This document shows, piece by piece, positions 17,224 to 25,463 of a stretch of 64,000 bases of DNA. Positions within the stretch are counted from its first letter, which is position 1. Each line of letters starts with the position of its first letter. The DNA comes from Clostridia bacterium (lineage in GTDB: Bacteria; Bacillota; Clostridia; Lachnospirales; Lachnospiraceae), in NCBI GenBank assembly GCA_910576325.1, contig CAJTIM010000010.1, forward strand, positions 62,001 to 126,000, read 5' to 3'. Under the pieces are notes generated by a model. It had not been told where the DNA came from. It saw only the letters and a program-made list of their open reading frames with translations, and did no database searches. A program made the translations under genes and the position numbers.

Positions 17224-17673
17224 TTACCGGTGCAGACGGAAATCTCCTGCGTCCTTAGACTTCACATTCAGCCGTATAGAACAGTCCGCCAAATACTCAT
17301 CATTCACATCCAGAGAGTAGCCCACCTCCACATCAATGTCCGTATCGCTCTCCTCAATCCGTATCCGGTGCGCCGTAATTCCCACGGTCAGATTCCCGAA
17401 CGGCGTGGCATAGCAGGACACATTTTTCTTATTCTTCTCAAATACCATATGCACATTGGTAATGCCCTTCTTGAGCACCTCCAGGCTTTCTTCCCCGATT
17501 TTCACCGTATTGTGAACGTGGCCGGAGCAGCCCTCCACCACCTCATCATAGAGAATATAATGCTTCCCGTTCCGATGGTAATAATTTCCCGCTGTCACAA
17601 CCTCCACCGGAAGCCCCTCTTCTCCCTCCAGAAGCTGAAGCCCGGCAATCGTAAGCAGTACCTCATTTGTCAT
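17224..17673 (-). CDS. DUF1934 family beta-barrel protein
   Basis: 149 residues. The spacing of motifs (GNYYHRNGKHYILYDE, NTVKIGEESLEVLKKG, YATPFGNLTVGITAHRI, IRLNVK) fits DUF1934/YwiB, a small calycin-like beta-barrel family of unknown role in Firmicutes. Its ribosome site lies inside the last codons of murI (GAGGAG), giving a three-base gap and probable translational coupling. In related genomes this protein is often encoded next to murI or argS; the cause is not known. Confidence 0.82.
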   Translation of the reverse strand: MTNEVLLTIAGLQLLEGEEGLPVEVVTAGNYYHRNGKHYILYDEVVEGCSGHVHNTVKIGEESLEVLKKGITNVHMVFEKNKKNVSCYATPFGNLTVGITAHRIRIEESDTDIDVEVGYSLDVNDEYLADCSIRLNVKSKDAGDFRLHR

Positions 17674-17676
17674 ATC

Positions 17677-18501
17677 TTAAAACTCCTCTATCTGAATCTG
17701 CCGTGTACTTGTAATATCAAAGGGTAAAATGGAATTGGCAAAGGATTTAAAGCGCTCCGCCGCATCACTTACGAAAAACTCATATGGGTTCTCCCCAGTC
17801 TTATTGTGCCCCTGGTTGTCAATCTCTTTTTCCTGAAGGAGCTCCCGAAGGCTGATTGCCGTCTCATAGGCAGGATTTACCAGATTAACCTCCTCCCCTA
17901 TCACCCTGCGCACCGTGGATCGGAGAAGAGGATAATGGGTGCAGCCCAGAATCAGCGTATCCACCTGCCGATCCTTCATTTCCTGAAGGTATCTTCTGGC
18001 TACCGCCTCCGTAATCGGGTCCTTCCACCATCCTTCTTCCGCCAGCGAAACAAAGAGAGGACAAGCCTTTTCAAATACCCGGGCATCCGGCCGCAGGCTT
18101 TGTATGTAGTCACGGTAGATATGGCTTCCCACCGTTGCTTCCGTTCCGATGACACCGATATTTCCGCCAGGCGTCTCCCGGGCCGCTACCCGCGCTCCCG
18201 GCTTCACCACTCCGATCACGGGAAGCTCAATCTCCTGCTGCAGAGTCTCCAGAGCGTAGGCGCTGGCCGTATTGCAGGCAATTACAATCACCTTCACCTC
18301 CCTGGTTTTCAGAAAACGGACAATCTGCCGGGAATAGCGGATGACCGTATCCCTGGATTTCGTTCCGTAAGGCACCCGGGCCGTATCCCCAAAATATACA
18401 ATTCTCTCCTGGGGAATCTGACGCATGATCTCTCTCACTACAGTCAGACCTCCCACGCCGGAGTCAAAGACTCCTATGGGTGCTTCCCTTATATCACTCA
18501 T
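17677..18501 (-). CDS. murI: Glutamate racemase
   Basis: 274 residues. N-terminal IGVFDSGVGGLTVV, catalytic Cys76 in ACNTAS and Cys187 in LGCTHYPLL; both catalytic cysteines are present. It interconverts L- and D-glutamate to supply D-Glu for peptidoglycan. The start has AGGAG 7 bases upstream. A family B hairpin repeat (18514-18593) lies immediately before that site and fills the gap to the upstream 86-residue gene. It is followed by the DUF1934 gene, with which it is coupled. Confidence 0.96.
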   Translation of the reverse strand: MSDIREAPIGVFDSGVGGLTVVREIMRQIPQERIVYFGDTARVPYGTKSRDTVIRYSRQIVRFLKTREVKVIVIACNTASAYALETLQQEIELPVIGVVKPGARVAARETPGGNIGVIGTEATVGSHIYRDYIQSLRPDARVFEKACPLFVSLAEEGWWKDPITEAVARRYLQEMKDRQVDTLILGCTHYPLLRSTVRRVIGEEVNLVNPAYETAISLRELLQEKEIDNQGHNKTGENPYEFFVSDAAERFKSFANSILPFDITSTRQIQIEEF

Positions 18502-18513
18502 ACTTTGTCTCCT

Positions 18514-18593
18514 ATTCCAGTTCCGTAATATCCCTCGAAGTACATCTTTATGAAATCAATTTCCACCCACAAATACATGTGTCTGTAAATTAA
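18514..18593 (-). repeat. Family B hairpin repeat, copy B3 (5' arm truncated), before murI
   Basis: In gene sense it contains the inner stem and loop (TTTACAGACACATG), the 3' outer arm GGGATATTAC and the constant tail GGAACTGGAATAGGAG leading into the murI ribosome site. The 5' outer arm is missing: the element starts right at the stop codon of the upstream 86-residue gene. So the outer stem cannot form in this copy. Confidence 0.8.
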
Positions 18594-18854
18594 TCAATCA
18601 TTCAAAAAAGTCAGATATTTAAAGCAGATCTTCACCCGAGGCTCTGTCTCCCGGCTGTCATCCTCATCCTCTCCCACAGCCTCCACAGCCCCGGACAGAC
18701 AGTATTCGGGATAAATACCTCCCCACCAGGCCATCTGAGCCATAGGCGCCGGAGCACATTCCGGCATCCGCACGCCGCATAAAAAAGTGCCTGCACCTCC
18801 GATAATCACCGACAGGGCTAAAATCAACATCTGCATCTTACTTCTATTTTTCAT
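18594..18854 (-). CDS. Small hypothetical membrane-anchored or secreted protein
   Basis: 86 residues with a strong AGGAGGAG site. Residues 6-28 (KMQMLILALSVIIGGAGTFL) form a signal or anchor helix. The rest is Cys-, Pro- and Glu-rich (CGVRMPECAPAP, GEDEDDSRETEP) with four cysteines. Not recognised. It sits between the GntR regulator (90 bp upstream) and repeat B3/murI, in the same direction. Cys content would fit an extracytoplasmic protein with disulfides, which is only an inference. Confidence 0.55.
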   Translation of the reverse strand: MKNRSKMQMLILALSVIIGGAGTFLCGVRMPECAPAPMAQMAWWGGIYPEYCLSGAVEAVGEDEDDSRETEPRVKICFKYLTFLND

Positions 18855-18943
18855 GGTTCTCCTCCTGATTTCCAGTCAAATCCCCGGCCGGCAGCCGCAG
18901 GATCAAATCTTGTCCTCCAGAGAATTCCCATAATTTTCTTATT

Positions 18944-19621
18944 TTATACCGACTGTTCCCGGATTCCTGCCAAAATAGCCGCCTCCTGATTGTCAATATG
19001 CACACAAACCGCAGCTTCAACGGTCTTCTTATCCCCATTTTTAATCCCGGTATAGATCTCCCGATGCTCCCGGTCAAGCTGCTCCCTGCTGCTCCTGTCC
19101 TTCAGATACTCCAGACGGTATCGATACATCTGCTCCCTGAGATTATTCAAAATATGAATCAGCCTGTCATTCCCCGTAGCCGCATAAATAATCTCATGAA
19201 AACGCACATCCGCCTCTGCCAGGCGGTTCACATCCTCCGTCTCCTTCAGACATCCGAACTCCTCACCGGCCGTCTTAAGCTCCTCCAAGAGCTCCGGCGT
19301 AATCCGCTCACAGGCCACCTCACAGGCCAGAATCTCCAAAGTACGCCGCACCTCCAGCACATCCTTGAGATCCTTCTCCGTAATACTGGCCACCACAGCG
19401 CCCCGGCGGGGAATCATTACCACAAGCCCCTCCAGCTCCAGTTTTCGGATAGCCTCCCGAATCGGTGTCCGGCTCACCCCCAGACGCTCCGCAAGATGAA
19501 CCTCCATCAGCCGCTCCCCCGGCTTAAGATCCCCATAAAGAATCGCCTGCCGAAGCGTCTGAAACACCACATCCCGCAGAGGAAGATATTCATTAATCGT
19601 TGCATGAATTTCCTTACCCAT
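18944..19621 (-). CDS. GntR family transcriptional regulator (FadR/FCD type)
   Basis: 225 residues. N-terminal winged helix (LRQAILYGDLKPGERLMEVH, LAERLGVSRTPIREAIRKLE) and a C-terminal all-helical FCD ligand domain with metal-binding residues in the expected places (ADVRFHEIIYAATGN, REHREIYTGIKNGD). It is a ligand-responsive repressor; the effector is unknown. It lies 66 bp after ispE in the same direction, a neighbourhood found in other Lachnospiraceae, and may be read through from the ispE promoter. Confidence 0.92.
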   Translation of the reverse strand: MGKEIHATINEYLPLRDVVFQTLRQAILYGDLKPGERLMEVHLAERLGVSRTPIREAIRKLELEGLVVMIPRRGAVVASITEKDLKDVLEVRRTLEILACEVACERITPELLEELKTAGEEFGCLKETEDVNRLAEADVRFHEIIYAATGNDRLIHILNNLREQMYRYRLEYLKDRSSREQLDREHREIYTGIKNGDKKTVEAAVCVHIDNQEAAILAGIREQSV

Positions 19622-19687
19622 CCTCGCTCCTCTTTTTGCACCATAATTTCAAGATTCTAACCCCCATTCTCCGTAACAGATCCGCCC

Positions 19688-20575
19688 TCAAACACCGCCC
19701 TGCCGGTTATTATAAGGCGTAGTCAAAAAAATCTGTTTCGCCAGATGTCCCCGTTTCAGAATCCCGTAAGCTCTTTTCGCCGCCTGCCTGCTGTCAAAAA
19801 TCCCAAACACAGTCGGCCCGCTCCCGCTCATCAGCGCTCCCAGCGCCCCGGCCCGCAGCATCGTCTCCTTAATCCTCCGAATCACCGGATAAGCCGGAAT
19901 CGTCACCGTCTCCAGCACATTCCCCGCTTCCATAAATCCCGCAAGTCCTTTCAGATCCTGCTTCTTCAAAGCCTCCGCCATCCCATCAATATCAGGATGC
20001 CGCTCAAGCTCATCCGCCTTCAGATTCTCAAACACAAACCGCGTCGAAACCCCAATTCCCGGCTTTGCCACCAAAATTGTACAGGGCGGCATCGGAGGAA
20101 GCGGACTTAAAATCTCCCCAATTCCCTCCGCCAGCGCTGTCCCCCTCATAATACAATAAGGCACATCAGCGCCAATCCGAACCCCTCTTACCATAAGCTC
20201 CTCTATAGAAAGCCCCAGATCATACATCCGGTTCATCCCAAAAAGCACCGCCGCCGCATCCGAGCTCCCGCCCGCCATCCCAGCCGCCACCGGAATATAC
20301 TTCTTAAGCTGAATAGAAATCCCCCCCGGCAGCCCAAACTCATCCCACAAAAGCTTCGCCGCCTTAAACACCAAATTATTCTCATTCTCCGGCAGATAAT
20401 AAAGGTTTGTCCGAACCCGAATCCCCTCCTCCTGCCTCTTCTCCAACTGAAGCTGGTCAAAAATATGTACCGTCTGCATAATCATGCGGACCTCATGATA
20501 CCCATCCTCCCGCTTCCGCAAAACATCCAGCCCCAGATTAATCTTCGCCAAAGCCCTAAGCTGCATCCTATCCAT
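19688..20575 (-). CDS. ispE: 4-diphosphocytidyl-2-C-methyl-D-erythritol kinase
   Basis: About 295 residues from the ATG at 20575, with AGAGGA 8 bases upstream. The longer frame runs into a palindrome and is rejected. GHMP kinase motifs: LRALAKINLGLDVLRKREDG, the glycine-rich ATP loop PVAAGMAGGSSDAAA, and the C-terminal ALMSGSGPTVFG. It phosphorylates CDP-methylerythritol in the non-mevalonate isoprenoid pathway. An extended -10 promoter lies about 57 bases upstream of the start. Confidence 0.94.
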   Translation of the reverse strand: MDRMQLRALAKINLGLDVLRKREDGYHEVRMIMQTVHIFDQLQLEKRQEEGIRVRTNLYYLPENENNLVFKAAKLLWDEFGLPGGISIQLKKYIPVAAGMAGGSSDAAAVLFGMNRMYDLGLSIEELMVRGVRIGADVPYCIMRGTALAEGIGEILSPLPPMPPCTILVAKPGIGVSTRFVFENLKADELERHPDIDGMAEALKKQDLKGLAGFMEAGNVLETVTIPAYPVIRRIKETMLRAGALGALMSGSGPTVFGIFDSRQAAKRAYGILKRGHLAKQIFLTTPYNNRQGGV

Positions 20576-20631
20576 ACCAACCATCCTCTGTTCCCACCCA
20601 TTGTATTTCCTCTGTTTTTTGTATACACAAA

Positions 20632-20640
20632 AGTATAACA
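20632..20640 (-). promoter_or_regulatory. Extended -10 promoter of ispE
   Basis: Minus strand TG-T-TATACT (20632-20640). A weak TTGTGT lies 17 bases upstream. The surrounding 20641-20720 stretch is C-rich low-complexity DNA on the + strand with no gene. Confidence 0.5.
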
Positions 20641-20720
20641 AACTTCCCCCCCACACACAACCCCAAAAAATCCACAAAAATCCCCCTCCCCGAACCACCA
20701 CACGACGATCTCCAAAGTCA

Positions 20721-20931
20721 GGGGCAGGCAGAATATAAGCCCTCCGGTTTTTCCGGTATCCAGTGTCCGGCTGTTCGCGTACACACTGTCTGAGCCGGGC
20801 GGACATTACCCCAAAACATTTCATAATCACAAAACACTCAAGGTAATGTCCACACGGAGCAGACAGTGTGTACGCGAACCGTCCGAACACAGGATACGGA
20901 AATGCCGGAGGGCTTATATTCTGCCTGCCCC
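20721..20931. repeat. Large imperfect palindrome with 90-bp arms between sipL and ispE
   Basis: Left arm 20721-20810 and right arm 20842-20931 are inverted copies of each other. Blocks of 27 bases (starting GGGGCAGGCAGAATATAAGC), 19 bases (TTCGCGTACACACTGTCTG) and 10 bases (GGACATTACC) are identical, separated by short diverged stretches, around a 31-base loop. It lies just after the sipL stop. No T-run follows, so it is not a standard terminator. It is unrelated in sequence to repeat families A and B. Confidence 0.85.
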
Positions 20932-20942
20932 GTCCGTCCCCC

Positions 20943-22529
20943 CTACAAATTCTCCATCTGTTTCACCAACAGCAGCTTCTGCCCCTGCCGAATCTGATCA
21001 CTCCCCAATTCATTAAGCTCACAAATCCAATCCACCGTCGTATGATAAGCCTTCGCAATATCCCAAAGCGTATCCGCCGGCTGCGCCGTATAGATTAAAA
21101 ACCCCGGCAGCCCCTTCACCACTTCCATATCAAGCGGCCTCTCCACCACCTCCGAAATACACGGCATACTCATCCGATTCAGCACCAGGGCATTCACCTG
21201 CACAACTGCCTTCACCTCAAGCTCAGAGCTGTTCACCATCGTAACCCCGAGCTGTTCCAGGGAAGTCTGAAGATAATAAACACTCTCCTTCCCAATCCCC
21301 TGAGCCTCAATTAAATGCTCAAAAGGAACCACTCCCTTCAGGCACAGAAACGGATGATTATCATCCGAGGTCACATAAAGAACCTGAATTGCAATCACAC
21401 CTTCCACCAAAAGTCCATCCGGTGTAACCGTACTCTCATCCACCTTCACCTCGCCCCGGCTGTGGCAAATCTGAAGAATCTGCACATCCGGGCTTCCGGT
21501 CTTCATCCGATCCGCTACCCGGCACTTGGAAGAATTGCTCACCAAAATGCTCTCATAAACCGCCGGAACCGTATGAAGCTCCAGTTCCCGTACAGGACTG
21601 TACAGATCACAAATCATGCTCAGATGCTCTTCCTCATAAAGCTGAATATCCAGTTCCAGTACTGCATCCAGATTCAGCACCCGAAGCTCTCCGTCATAAT
21701 CCGGCTTAAGCTCCAGATCACTGTGAGACAGCAGAAGCCCCAGATTCCCAAGCATCCCCTCCTGGCAGCCGCTCACATCCACATGACTGCTGAAAGGAAT
21801 CATCTGCTCCATCCAGAAAGCCTTTCCGCTCTCCTCCTCGCCCTCATACAGAACAAACACTACAAGCTCACCCTTGACCAGGATCTCGCCCTCGCCAATC
21901 CGAAGCTCCGTTCCCTGCATGGCAATATCCTGCCAGAGCAGTTGACGTATATTCGGCTTGTTGGCCGGTAAAATCATTTCATCCTTAATACGGCAGGTAT
22001 CCTTCTTCCGAACCGCTAAGCCGGCTGTGGACACATGGCAGGTTTTTACCTGGGCCGTATCAATCTCCTCCACCTCCACCGGCACCTCCACATCAAACAG
22101 CTCCTCCACACAAAGCTCCAGAGTCACAATTGTCTTAATGCTCAGCTTTCGGGAATTGATCAGAGCCGAAGACACATCCTCAAGCATCCATTTTAGCTGA
22201 AGGCTGTCGCCGTCCTTGGCATCCTCCACATTCATCATTTCCTCAAAAGGAATCTGCCCCTGTACACTATGTAATCCGCTCTCCGGTCCTTCCTCCATAT
22301 AGAGCACGAAAAAGTTCAGAGCGCCCTTGACCTTCACCCGGCCTGCCTCCACCCGTACCTCCCCGATCTCTATACTTCCTTTTTCCTGAATAATCATGCC
22401 GGCATCCGGCATATTGTCCGGAATATTATAGTCATCATCCAAAGTCATCTGACTGACTGCTTTTCCTTTTTGTCGGTTCATATGTATATTTCTGCGAACA
22501 AGCTCCATAACATGCACCTGCTTTCCCAT
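20943..22529 (-). CDS. sipL: SipL-like spore coat morphogenetic protein (DUF3794 repeats + LysM)
   Basis: 528 residues. Three DUF3794/SPOCS-type beta-rich repeats (about 40-170, 180-320, 330-460; each with a KVKGxLxxxVLYxxE-like strand) are followed by a C-terminal LysM domain (YTAQPADTLWDIAKAYHTTV, about 480-525). This order matches clostridial SipL, which binds SpoIVA through its LysM domain and is needed for coat localisation in the mother cell. No signal peptide, in keeping with that site. The ribosome site is weak (AGAAAAG). Its neighbour upstream is the PrcB-like lipoprotein, 29 bp away, probably co-transcribed. Confidence 0.85.
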   Translation of the reverse strand: MGKQVHVMELVRRNIHMNRQKGKAVSQMTLDDDYNIPDNMPDAGMIIQEKGSIEIGEVRVEAGRVKVKGALNFFVLYMEEGPESGLHSVQGQIPFEEMMNVEDAKDGDSLQLKWMLEDVSSALINSRKLSIKTIVTLELCVEELFDVEVPVEVEEIDTAQVKTCHVSTAGLAVRKKDTCRIKDEMILPANKPNIRQLLWQDIAMQGTELRIGEGEILVKGELVVFVLYEGEEESGKAFWMEQMIPFSSHVDVSGCQEGMLGNLGLLLSHSDLELKPDYDGELRVLNLDAVLELDIQLYEEEHLSMICDLYSPVRELELHTVPAVYESILVSNSSKCRVADRMKTGSPDVQILQICHSRGEVKVDESTVTPDGLLVEGVIAIQVLYVTSDDNHPFLCLKGVVPFEHLIEAQGIGKESVYYLQTSLEQLGVTMVNSSELEVKAVVQVNALVLNRMSMPCISEVVERPLDMEVVKGLPGFLIYTAQPADTLWDIAKAYHTTVDWICELNELGSDQIRQGQKLLLVKQMENL

Positions 22530-22558
22530 TTCTTTTCTACCAATCTATGCAGAGACCC

Positions 22559-22960
22559 CTATTGAAATACCACCGGTTTATCCACATATTCCGTCCGCGC
22601 CACCAGACAGGGATAGCTCAATACCTCCGCAACCTGCTCCTCCTTGCTGGGACCGATGAGACTGGTGTCAAAATAAATGGCATTTTCCGAAAGATACAGT
22701 TCATTGACCGCAATGCTGTAACCGCTTGTCTTCTGCTCTCCGTAACCGATGCACAGATAAAGCTGTCCCTCCTCCTCGTAAGTTAATTTGAATTCTCCCT
22801 TTCGTTTTTCCTCTAAAATTGTCTGCAGTCCCTCCGGCGCTTTCCCCTCTTCTACAATGGTATATTCCAGATCCCGAAGCTTTTCCCGTTCATTTGTCTG
22901 AATACTGCATCCCGAAAGAAAAATAAGGATGCTTCCGATTAAAAGAACCCGTTTCCACAT
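22559..22960 (-). CDS. PrcB family lipoprotein
   Basis: About 133 residues from the ATG at 22960, 6 bases after GAGGTG. A lipoprotein signal peptide (MWKRVLLIGSILIFLSGC) leads to a lipid-modified Cys. The C-terminal domain (YEEEGQLYLCIGYGEQKTSG, then YSIAVNELYLSENAIYFDTS) fits the PrcB C-terminal domain, named for a protease-complex subunit in Treponema. The function in clostridia is not established. It lies upstream of sipL. Confidence 0.75.
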   Translation of the reverse strand: MWKRVLLIGSILIFLSGCSIQTNEREKLRDLEYTIVEEGKAPEGLQTILEEKRKGEFKLTYEEEGQLYLCIGYGEQKTSGYSIAVNELYLSENAIYFDTSLIGPSKEEQVAEVLSYPCLVARTEYVDKPVVFQ

Positions 22961-23006
22961 ATTCATCACCTCACTTATATTTACGTGGAAAAAGCTTGTA
23001 TTATCC

Positions 23007-23035
23007 TTGTTTTTTAATGTTATCTTTATTATAAT
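23007..23035 (+). promoter_or_regulatory. Sigma-A promoter for malQ-plsC
   Basis: TTGTTT (23007-23012), 17-base spacer, TATAAT (23030-23035). The leader to malQ is about 90 bases and shows no clear hairpin. Confidence 0.6.
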
Positions 23036-23131
23036 GGGGAAAGAAGAATCCGGTTACGGCCTCCGGCAGCCTTACGCAGGGAACCATACGCTGCGCACCG
23101 CTGTCCGCCCTACCGCGAAAGGAGAAGTACT

Positions 23132-24652
23132 ATGCATTTTAAAACCTCTGCCGATGACCATGTGAATCACAGGTACAGCGGCATTTTGCTGCATCCCACC
23201 TCCTTCCCATCCCCTTACGGAATCGGGGATTTCGGAAAAGGAGCCTACGAATTTATTGATTTCCTGGAAGCCTCAGGACAGCATCTCTGGCAGATCCTTC
23301 CTCTGGTTCCCATTACCTCCTACGGCAATTCCCCCTACCAAGGCTATTCCGTATTTGCCGGAGAGCCTCTGCTCATCAGCCCGGAGCTATTGAAGGAAAA
23401 GGAGCTTCTGACTGCAGAGGACCTGAAGGATATTCCCGATTTTGATCCGGTACGGATAGATTATGAGAAGGTTCGCACCTACAAGTTCGGTCTCTACAAG
23501 AAGGCATACGAAGCCTTCCGCCATACGGCCGACAAGAATTTCCTGGAGGAATACAACTCCTTTTGTAAGGCAAATGTGTTCTGGCTCTCTGATTACTGCC
23601 TGTTTATGGCTATCCGCGAGGATCAGGAGGAAGCCCCCTGGACAGAATGGCCGGAGAAGCTCCGCAACCTTTCCGCCAAGGATCGGCCTCTTTGGGAGGA
23701 GAAGCTGGCAGACGGTATTGCCTATCAGCAATTTTTACAGTATCTGTTCTATATTCAGTGGTATGATCTGAAAAAATATGCCAATGACAGGAATATTGCC
23801 ATTATCGGAGACATTCCCATCTTCGTGTCCCCAGACGGGGCCGACGTGTGGGCCAACCGGCATCTGTTCCAGGTCAACGAGGACGGCTACCCGGATTCCG
23901 TTGCAGGCGTTCCCCCCGATTATTTCAGCGCCACCGGTCAGAAATGGAACAATCCCCTCTATGACTGGGACGCCCACAAAAAGGAGGGCTACCAGTGGTG
24001 GATTGCACGCATCCGCAATCAGATTGATCAGGTGGATTACCTGCGCATAGACCATTTCCGGGGCTTTGAAGCCTACTGGGAGGTAGACGCCAAGGAGGAG
24101 ACCGCCATCAACGGCACTTGGAAAAAGGGACCGGGCGAGGCGCTTTTCCGTGCCATTCAAAAAGAGCTTGGAGAGGATCTTCCCATCTTCGCAGAGGATT
24201 TGGGGCTGATCACGCCGGAGGTGGAGCACCTTCGGGATACCCTTGGCTTTCCCGGCATGCGGATTCTCCAATTTGCCTTTGAAGGCGGTGAGAGCACCTT
24301 CCTGCCCCATCAGCTGAATACACGCAACTGTATTTGTTATACAGGCACCCATGATAATGACACCAGTACCGGCTGGTATCAGAATACCACGGAATATGCC
24401 CGGGATAAGGTGCGCCGTTATATGAACACAGACGCCTCCAGTATCAGTTGGGACTTTATCCGTATCTGTCTGGGCACCATTGCACGTTACGCCATCTTTC
24501 CGCTGCAGGATGTACTGAAGCTTGACAGCGAAGCCCGAATGAATACCCCGGGCGTGCCTCTTGGCAACTGGGAATGGCGTTATAAGAAGGATGACCTGAA
24601 TTCCGGCATCGCTTCGGGATTGCGGCAGATGACGGAGCTCTTCGGCAGATAG
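23132..24652 (+). CDS. malQ: 4-alpha-glucanotransferase (amylomaltase)
   Basis: 506 residues, family GH77. Start with AAGGAG 7 bases upstream. N-terminal YSGILLHPTSFPSPYGIGDF, nucleophile region VDYLRIDHFRGFEAYW, general acid region PIFAEDLGLITPEV and C-terminal TGTHDNDTSTGWY are all in place, so it should be active. It transfers maltodextrin segments in the cytoplasm during glycogen or maltodextrin use. plsC follows after 9 bp; the pairing has no obvious metabolic logic. Several long open frames on the opposite strand are coding shadows. Confidence 0.96.
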   Translation: MHFKTSADDHVNHRYSGILLHPTSFPSPYGIGDFGKGAYEFIDFLEASGQHLWQILPLVPITSYGNSPYQGYSVFAGEPLLISPELLKEKELLTAEDLKDIPDFDPVRIDYEKVRTYKFGLYKKAYEAFRHTADKNFLEEYNSFCKANVFWLSDYCLFMAIREDQEEAPWTEWPEKLRNLSAKDRPLWEEKLADGIAYQQFLQYLFYIQWYDLKKYANDRNIAIIGDIPIFVSPDGADVWANRHLFQVNEDGYPDSVAGVPPDYFSATGQKWNNPLYDWDAHKKEGYQWWIARIRNQIDQVDYLRIDHFRGFEAYWEVDAKEETAINGTWKKGPGEALFRAIQKELGEDLPIFAEDLGLITPEVEHLRDTLGFPGMRILQFAFEGGESTFLPHQLNTRNCICYTGTHDNDTSTGWYQNTTEYARDKVRRYMNTDASSISWDFIRICLGTIARYAIFPLQDVLKLDSEARMNTPGVPLGNWEWRYKKDDLNSGIASGLRQMTELFGR

Positions 24653-24661
24653 GAGGCACCA

Positions 24662-25393
24662 ATGATACGATTCCTTATAATTGCTCTGATGCTGTTCCTC
24701 TATCTGCTTCTGGGTATTCCCGTTCTCCTGGTAGAATGGATCATCGGAAAGTTTAATCAGGAGGCAAAGGACTATAGCTGTCTGCGCATGGTGCAGACAG
24801 CCTTTAAGCTGATGCTCAAAGTAGCGGGTGTGCGCCTGACTGTCATAGGGGAAGAAAACGTACCCAAGGATCAGGCGGTCCTTTACATCGGAAACCACCG
24901 CAGCTATTTTGATATCCTCCTTACCTACTCCCGATGTCCCAGGCTTACGGGCTACGTGGCTAAGGCAGAGATGCTCCGCTACTGGTTTCTTCGGGACTGG
25001 ATGAAGGCCCTTTACTGTCTGTTTTTGGATCGAAAGAATATAAAGGCCGGATTAAAAACCATTCTGGAGGGAATTGAATATATTAAAAGAGGAATTTCCA
25101 TCTGCATTTTCCCGGAAGGAACCAGAAACCGCACGGATGAGATGCTTCCTTTTAAGGAGGGCAGTATGAAAATAGCGGAAAAGACAGGCTGTCCCATTAT
25201 TCCCATGGCCATTACCAATTCTGCGGAAATATTTGAAAATCACCTTCCCTTCATCCGCCCCTGTCATGTGATTTTGGAATACGGCACCCCCATTCTTCCA
25301 AATGAGCTGACAAAAGAGGAAAAGAAGTTTCTGGGCTCCTATACCCAGAACCAGATACAGGAAATGCTCAATAAAAACAAAAGTCTGATATAG
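24662..25393 (+). CDS. plsC: 1-acyl-sn-glycerol-3-phosphate acyltransferase
   Basis: 243 residues. An N-terminal membrane helix (FLIIALMLFLYLLLGIPVLL) precedes the catalytic NHRSYFD (HX4D) and the substrate-binding FPEGTRNRT motif. It acylates lysophosphatidic acid to phosphatidic acid at the cytoplasmic face of the membrane. The AGGAGG site lies in the 9-bp gap after malQ, so it shares the malQ promoter. Confidence 0.93.
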   Translation: MIRFLIIALMLFLYLLLGIPVLLVEWIIGKFNQEAKDYSCLRMVQTAFKLMLKVAGVRLTVIGEENVPKDQAVLYIGNHRSYFDILLTYSRCPRLTGYVAKAEMLRYWFLRDWMKALYCLFLDRKNIKAGLKTILEGIEYIKRGISICIFPEGTRNRTDEMLPFKEGSMKIAEKTGCPIIPMAITNSAEIFENHLPFIRPCHVILEYGTPILPNELTKEEKKFLGSYTQNQIQEMLNKNKSLI

Positions 25394-25394
25394 C

Positions 25395-25435
25395 CCGGTG
25401 CTCTGCCAGGAGATTTGCCATAGGCAGGGCACCGG
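25395..25435 (+). other. Strong hairpin between plsC and ddl
   Basis: CCGGTGCTCTGCC / GGCAGGGCACCGG arms (12 of 13 paired plus one G.T) around a 15-base loop. There is no T-run after it, so it is more likely an mRNA processing or stability hairpin than a terminator. It ends about 28 bases before the ddl ATG. Confidence 0.6.
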
Positions 25436-25463
25436 TTATCCCTGTGTTATGAGGAGTAAAATT

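Noticed and set aside
23735-24898. 387-codon open frame on the minus strand opposite malQ
   Set aside because: It lies entirely across the conserved malQ and plsC coding sequence, has no family motifs, and is explained by codon bias of the true genes.
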